10,765 nucleotides of DNA from Polyangia bacterium. GTDB lineage: Bacteria; Myxococcota_A; Polyangia; Polyangiales; Polyangiaceae. Of the stretch, positions 6,930-10,765 are shown one piece after another. Position numbers and translations under genes: made by a program. The notes below the pieces were generated by a model that ran no database searches, was not told the origin of the DNA, and saw only the letters and a program-made list of their open reading frames with translations. The stretch's first letter is position 1; every line of letters begins with the position of its first letter. The DNA lies in contig JAUILJ010000191.1 in assembly GCA_030433055.1 (NCBI GenBank), positions 1 to 10,765 on the forward strand. Direction: 5' to 3'.

Positions 6930-7429
6930 AGCGCGGGTTTGGTCTGCTGTGCGCCAGCTTGGCCCTCGGGGCGTTCGGGCTCCCAGCGTGCGGGCCTGAC
7001 AACGTGGTCGAGACGTCGACCATGCCTGATGAGGCAGACTTCGCGGCAGTGTCCGAGGCGCTCGGCGTGCGTTGCGGGTCCCTGGACTGCCACGGTATGG
7101 CCGAGCGCAACTTCCGGCTCTACGGCCAGTATGGCTTGCGCTGGAGCGACGCGGACCGACCGGGCGGAGACAAGACCACGGCAGACGAACATCACGAGAA
7201 CTATCTGTCGTTGATCACGCTCGAGCCCGAGGCCATGGCGGCGGTGGTCGACGGGGCACCGGTCACCAAGTTGAGCATCGTGCGCAAGGCGCGGGGGGCT
7301 GAGGTGCACAAGGGTGGGTCGCCGTTTCCTAGAGGAACCGTGGGAGACCTGTGCCTAGTCTCGTGGCTCGAGGGCCAGGTCGACCAAGCGAGCTGCGGCC
7401 AGGCCTCCCAGCTCCTGCAGAAGCCCTGA
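6926..7429 (+). CDS. Lipoprotein with one CX4CH heme-like motif
   Basis: This 167-residue exported protein has a signal peptide ending LPAC, with probable lipidation at Cys22. The key motif is CGSLDCH (Cys50, Cys55, His56), with four rather than two residues between the cysteines. CX4CH is a known variant heme c site, for example in tetraheme cytochromes c3, and similar RCGSLDCHG segments recur in myxobacterial proteins as I remember them. The section from 60 to 145 (RNFRLYGQYGLR, then ITLEPEAM, then VRKARGAEVHKGG) looks like a conserved domain. Cys143 and Cys157 near the end may pair. The ATG at 6926 overlaps the preceding TGA as ATGA; I reject a longer reading from 6767 because it would overlap the diheme gene for 163 bases and lose the signal peptide. 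The last 75 bases overlap the convergent glycosyltransferase gene. Heme binding is likely but not certain. Confidence 0.83.
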   Translation: MKRGFGLLCASLALGAFGLPACGPDNVVETSTMPDEADFAAVSEALGVRCGSLDCHGMAERNFRLYGQYGLRWSDADRPGGDKTTADEHHENYLSLITLEPEAMAAVVDGAPVTKLSIVRKARGAEVHKGGSPFPRGTVGDLCLVSWLEGQVDQASCGQASQLLQKP

Positions 7430-9118
7430 CGTGCCGGTCTCCAGCCCCCGCCGGGCTCGCCGCGACCCAGCGTCGAGCGCCACAGCTGCCGGATCTTGGG
7501 GGGGTGAGGGCACGAGTCGTCCGACGCCCACGTTGCGCTCGAGCAGTGTGACTTCGATCTGCCGCACCGCGACCCGCCCGCGCAGGATGGTCGTGCGCTT
7601 CCGGCTCACCACGCGGCGGTCCGGGAACTCCGCCAGGAGCTTTGCGGTCGACGCCTCGAAGCGGTCGTCGGTCACGTAGAGGATCCGAGGGGCGTTCCAC
7701 CACTCGGCCTCTGGGTACCAGCGACGGAAGTCGTCACCTTCCGGTGATCGGCAGCCAATGGGTGCGCGCCGCTGGAGCCCGGCGTGCAGCTGCGCGCAGA
7801 TCACCCAGTGGGGGGCCACGACTGGCGGCGTTGTTGCCCCAGGGTAGCGGAGCTCAGTCTCGCTGATGGTCTCTTTTACCAGGCGCACGCCAGGCTCCCA
7901 CGCGTGCATGTCGTTGGCCAAGTCGTAGCGCGGCTTGTATGCGTCGCCGAGGACGCGCGGCGGCAAATCGGTGCCGACCCACAGCGCACCAAGGAGGATC
8001 GCTACTACGCCAAAGCCTGCGGAGGTCGCGCGCAGCTTGCTCCCGACGGCCTCCGGGAGCAGGCTCGCTGCGAGAGCCAGCGCGAGGTAGGTTGGCCCTA
8101 GCCAGTGAGGCTCCGCGACCTTGGACCACAAGCAAAGTACGCTGAGCGGGAGAGCCGGGATCCATGTCGCGTGGAGCAGCAGCGCCTGACCAAAGTCCTT
8201 CCGATCGAGCTTCCGCAGCAGAAAATACCCCGCGAGCAAGAACGGCGGAGTGACGTACAGGAGCTGCCCTCCAACCAGCGCCCCTAAATTCCTTAGGGAA
8301 AATCCTGACGAGCCCTGTGTGGCGACGAGCCGGTGATGCCACATGGGGTAGCCTGCCTGCACTTCGTAGGCGACGAAGGGCCAGCACAAGATCAGCATCA
8401 CCAGGAGCGCGCCCCAGGGTGCGATGCTCGAGAGGTGCCGCTTGCCCAGCGGACGCCGCATCAGCACTGCCAGCGCGGGCAGCAGCAGGAGCATGCTGAT
8501 CTTGCTCAAGATCCCCAAGCCCAGGCAGACGCCAGCCAGCAGCGCAAAGCCCAGCGCGCGCGTCGAGCCGGGCTCCGCCTTCACGAACCCGGCGAATGCT
8601 CCCAGCGCGAGGACCCAGAGCGGCGCCAAGAGCAGGTCTGGCGTGAACCCAAACAGGCCAATGCTGATCTCTGGCATCAGCAGCAGCGCAAATGCCGTCA
8701 GGTGCAGGTGCCGACTGGCTGCTCCAACTTGCCAGGCAGCCCACACACCCAGCCATGGCAGCGCCGAACTCAAGAACGCGGAGACCACGTGGCACGTGAT
8801 GGGAGATGGTGCGTGGCCGTCTCCCAACCAGCCGGCGAAGAAGCCGATCAACCCTGGATGGTCCAGATAGGCTGGTTGTGGGTGCAGCGCGTAACAGGCG
8901 TAGAGGGCCTCCGAGTCCCCGAAGCCGAGCTCGCTGGCCATCCAGAGCTTCAGCGCGAGCACCGCGAACGTGAAGGCGAGGGCGTACTTGATTCCCCGAG
9001 GTAACTGAATCGGCCTGCGTCGCGGATCTCCCGCGGGGGTGTTGGCCGGAAGGGATCGCGCTTTGGTCGTGCTGGAGGAGTTCGGTTCGGCTGCTCTGCC
9101 CTTGCGCTTGCCCTTCAT
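7355..9118 (-). CDS. Family-39-type membrane glycosyltransferase (PMT_2/ArnT-like), probably lipid A or envelope sugar transfer
   Basis: Polytopic inner-membrane glycosyltransferase of the GT-C class, which uses a polyprenyl-phosphate sugar and transfers it on the periplasmic side. Numbered from the ATG at 9118 (587 residues), a basic, Ser/Thr-rich N-tail precedes about ten hydrophobic segments (roughly 43-380). The first loop has the family signature: Asp68 and Glu70 in GDSEALY, then AYLDHPG (83-89). GFTPDLLLAPLW (157-168), GLGILSKISMLLLLPAL (200-216) and EPHWLGPTYLAL further support PMT_2/ArnT. A soluble periplasmic part follows (about 385-525). Its ATG overlaps the TGA of lpxB as ATGA, so a lipid A acceptor is a reasonable inference, but the sugar is unknown. 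A longer reading from 9445 would overlap lpxB deeply and is rejected. The last 24 residues overlap the convergent cytochrome-like gene and may be non-essential. Confidence 0.88.
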   Translation of the reverse strand: MKGKRKGRAAEPNSSSTTKARSLPANTPAGDPRRRPIQLPRGIKYALAFTFAVLALKLWMASELGFGDSEALYACYALHPQPAYLDHPGLIGFFAGWLGDGHAPSPITCHVVSAFLSSALPWLGVWAAWQVGAASRHLHLTAFALLLMPEISIGLFGFTPDLLLAPLWVLALGAFAGFVKAEPGSTRALGFALLAGVCLGLGILSKISMLLLLPALAVLMRRPLGKRHLSSIAPWGALLVMLILCWPFVAYEVQAGYPMWHHRLVATQGSSGFSLRNLGALVGGQLLYVTPPFLLAGYFLLRKLDRKDFGQALLLHATWIPALPLSVLCLWSKVAEPHWLGPTYLALALAASLLPEAVGSKLRATSAGFGVVAILLGALWVGTDLPPRVLGDAYKPRYDLANDMHAWEPGVRLVKETISETELRYPGATTPPVVAPHWVICAQLHAGLQRRAPIGCRSPEGDDFRRWYPEAEWWNAPRILYVTDDRFEASTAKLLAEFPDRRVVSRKRTTILRGRVAVRQIEVTLLERNVGVGRLVPSPPQDPAAVALDAGSRRARRGLETGTSGLLQELGGLAAARLVDLALEPRD

Positions 9119-10215
9119 GCGTAGCGCTCCACGAGCTGGGCGACGCACCGGGCCGGCGCCTGCTCGACGCGCTCGCGGAGCCGCGTCTCGAGCTCCTTGC
9201 AGCTTTGGAGATGAAGGGGCAGCGCCTGCTCTAGCTCGAGAGCGCTGCTTGCGAGTTGCGCCGGTTGCACCGCTTCGCCCACTAGCTCGGGAAAGGCCCT
9301 GCGATCCAGCACGAGGTTGGGCAAACCGATGTGAGGCACGCGGACGAGCCGTCGGAGCGCTGCTGCAGCCAGCCGGGAGGTCGGATAGGCGATGACGGGT
9401 GGGCAGCAGCTCAAGGCGCTCTGAAGCGTCGCGGTGCCACTGCAACAGAGTGAGAGTTCAGCGCGCGCGAGCACCGCGCGGGCGTCGTTGGATGCCGGGA
9501 TGCCCACGTGGCGGGCAGCGCGGGAGAGCTCCGCGCGGGTCGCCGCCGGCAACCCGGGGCTGATGCTCAGCTCAAAGCTCCAGTCCGGCCGGGATCGCCT
9601 CAGGTGCTCGACTGCCTGAGTGAGTCGCGGCCATAGCCGGGCGACCTCCTGGGCCCGTGATCCGGGCAACAGCGCGACACGCCCCTGAACGCGTTTCATC
9701 CCGAGCAAGCGCCAGCCCAGCGCGGGGTGGCCCACATAAGTCACGGGCGCGCCGAGGCCGCGCCACAGGGCGGCCTCGAACGGCAGAATCAACGCTAGGT
9801 GATCGGCGCTCTCGAGCAGTGATGGACCCCGCTCAGGTCGCCAGGCCCAGATCTGAGGAGGGGCGTACCAAACCACTCGCACCCTCCGAGCGCGCAGCCA
9901 GCGCCCCAAGCGAGCGTTGAACTCGCTGAAACCGACCAGGAGCGCGACGGTCGGCGCTCGTTGGCGCACGGCGCGCTGCACCTCCCACCAGGCCTCGGAC
10001 AACCTCAACAATTTCCGCGCGGCACCCGAGCCCATCGCCGACAGCTGTTCCATGGGCAGCACGCTGGTCAGTCCCTGGCTGCGCAGCGCCGGACCTCCGA
10101 CGCCGAACGCTGGGCGGTCGAGCAGCGCCAGCGCTTCGGCGCCCATCACGTCACCGCTAGGTTCCCCGCACACCACGAGCAGTTCGCTTCGTGGGGCGGC
10201 ACGGAAGCGCGTCAC
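9115..10215 (-). CDS. lpxB: Lipid A disaccharide synthase LpxB, with the catalytic Asp position changed
   Basis: LpxB (GT19) condenses UDP-diacylglucosamine with lipid X to form the lipid A disaccharide at the inner-membrane cytoplasmic face. The 366-residue protein is close to the usual 380. Family motifs in order are CGEPSGD (16-22), GVGGPALRSQG (38-48), WYAPPQIWAW (116-125), ILPFE (143-147), VGHPALG (161-167), LLPGSRAQEV (182-191), CSGTATLQSAL (258-268) and GLPNLVLDR (297-305). Arg187 in PGSR corresponds to E. coli Arg201. The segment that is GIDAPDFN in E. coli reads VGFSEFN here, putting Gly95 where catalytic Asp98 should be. The start is a GTG at 10215 overlapping the TGA of the protease gene as GTGA. 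Neither lpxA nor lpxD is adjacent. Family identity is high; full enzymatic activity is uncertain because of the substitution. Confidence 0.9.
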   Translation of the reverse strand: MTRFRAAPRSELLVVCGEPSGDVMGAEALALLDRPAFGVGGPALRSQGLTSVLPMEQLSAMGSGAARKLLRLSEAWWEVQRAVRQRAPTVALLVGFSEFNARLGRWLRARRVRVVWYAPPQIWAWRPERGPSLLESADHLALILPFEAALWRGLGAPVTYVGHPALGWRLLGMKRVQGRVALLPGSRAQEVARLWPRLTQAVEHLRRSRPDWSFELSISPGLPAATRAELSRAARHVGIPASNDARAVLARAELSLCCSGTATLQSALSCCPPVIAYPTSRLAAAALRRLVRVPHIGLPNLVLDRRAFPELVGEAVQPAQLASSALELEQALPLHLQSCKELETRLRERVEQAPARCVAQLVERYA

Positions 10216-10765
10216 TGGCGGCGGCGACGAATCCAGACCAGGCCCAGCGCGAGCAAGCCGAGCGCAAGGCCACCACTTCGCTCGTCGGAGGCAACTCCCA
10301 CCAGCCCGCAGGTGCAGCCCTGGTCGACTTCACCTGCGCAATCGCCGGAGAAGCCGTGGCGCGGGTCGAAGCTGCAGCTGTCCGCGTCGCGTCCCGGTGG
10401 GTAGATGGCGCAGATCCCCGCCTCGTCGTCAGCGCTCAGCGTTCGCAACCCCGTAGAGCCGGGGTTGTAGCGCGCGAACATGGTGGCGTCGCCTTTGGTC
10501 GTGTGACTCAGTCCGAGGAAGTGCCCAGCTTCGTGGGTGACAATGGAGAGCATGTCGGTCTGGATCGCTTGGTCGCCGGTCGTGAGCACGTTGGGCGCCG
10601 AGTTGATTTCGACGTCGGCGTCGAAGATCTCCCCGGTCTTCACGTTGAACGTGATGGTCGTCAGGGCCAGCGTCGTGTCAGGGCCAGAGTAGGGCCAGGC
10701 GTCGTCTCGATACATCCAGATGTTCGCGTTGGGCTGCTTCTGGTTGTACTCCTGCACGTCACAGG
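10212..10765 (-). CDS. Matrixin-like zinc metalloprotease with MYXO-CTERM tag, N-terminus off the window
   Basis: Secreted or surface-bound zinc protease of the metzincin clan. The frame is open from the right edge (183 whole codons visible) to a TGA at 10212. HEAGHFLGLSH (visible residues 77-87) is the full HExxHxxGxxH zinc site, and ATMFA a few residues later is the probable Met-turn. NIWMYRDDAWPY and LALTTITFNVKTGEIFDADVEIN upstream fit matrixin-type catalytic domains seen in myxobacteria. After the catalytic domain comes a Cys-rich linker, then GCTCG, a hydrophobic helix (about 163-178) and a terminal RRRRQ. This is a MYXO-CTERM sorting tag, thought to be cut at its invariant Cys by a myxosortase and to anchor the protein at the surface. 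The GTG close to the edge is internal, not the start. Its TGA overlaps the lpxB GTG, so the two are probably cotranscribed. Confidence 0.9.
   Translation of the reverse strand, partial: CDVQEYNQKQPNANIWMYRDDAWPYSGPDTTLALTTITFNVKTGEIFDADVEINSAPNVLTTGDQAIQTDMLSIVTHEAGHFLGLSHTTKGDATMFARYNPGSTGLRTLSADDEAGICAIYPPGRDADSCSFDPRHGFSGDCAGEVDQGCTCGLVGVASDERSGGLALGLLALGLVWIRRRRQ

Noticed and set aside
8333..9004. Plus-strand open frame of 223 codons within the glycosyltransferase region
   Set aside because: It is antisense to the membrane-spanning section; the Gln/Arg-rich sequence is typical of reverse-reading hydrophobic codons.
9118..9445. N-terminal extension of the glycosyltransferase to 696 residues
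   Set aside because: It would overlap lpxB by over 300 bases; the extension is Arg/Ala-rich with no motif, and the ATG at 9118 makes a typical ATGA overlap.

Overview
The window looks like chromosomal DNA from a GC-rich Gram-negative delta-proteobacterium of the Myxococcota, most likely Polyangia-like. The clearest marker is a protease ending in a MYXO-CTERM tag (a Gly-Cys-x-Cys motif, a hydrophobic helix and a terminal arginine cluster). The many lipoproteins, the low-heme-count cytochrome-like proteins and an lpxB gene agree with this. I see no tRNA, rRNA, CRISPR array, insertion sequence or phage gene.

Left part (1-4735). A molybdopterin oxidoreductase on the minus strand runs off the left edge; its N-terminus and [4Fe-4S] site are complete. 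It diverges from an unrecognised small lipoprotein gene (1908-2459). Next come a PilT/PilU-type retraction ATPase (about 2549-3628), away from any other pilus gene, and a complete biotin synthase, bioB (3755-4735). These three plus-strand genes are separated by short gaps and have no evident functional link.

Centre (4978-7429). Four overlapping plus-strand genes form a tight operon for extracytoplasmic proteins: a DUF4266 lipoprotein with a Gly-Cys-Gly-Cys-Asn C-terminus, a DUF3570-type outer-membrane beta-barrel, a lipoprotein with two CxxCH heme motifs around a carboxypeptidase-regulatory-like domain, and a lipoprotein with one CX4CH motif. The barrel gene is broken by a frameshift near 5990, beside an imperfect tandem repeat. 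If the barrel is functional in the real genome, the set looks like an outer-membrane redox assembly of unknown purpose. This is the most interesting region.

Right part (7355-10765, minus strand). Three genes are chained by 4-base stop/start overlaps. In transcription order they are a MYXO-CTERM matrixin-like zinc metalloprotease (N-terminus off the right edge), lpxB (lipid A disaccharide synthase) and a family-39-type membrane glycosyltransferase. The last two suggest synthesis and sugar decoration of lipid A. This LpxB has glycine where the essential catalytic aspartate (Asp98 in E. coli) is expected. The glycosyltransferase gene ends inside the 3' end of the convergent cytochrome-like gene, a 75-base tail-to-tail overlap.

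All family assignments come from reading motifs and from memory of the families; no database search was possible.
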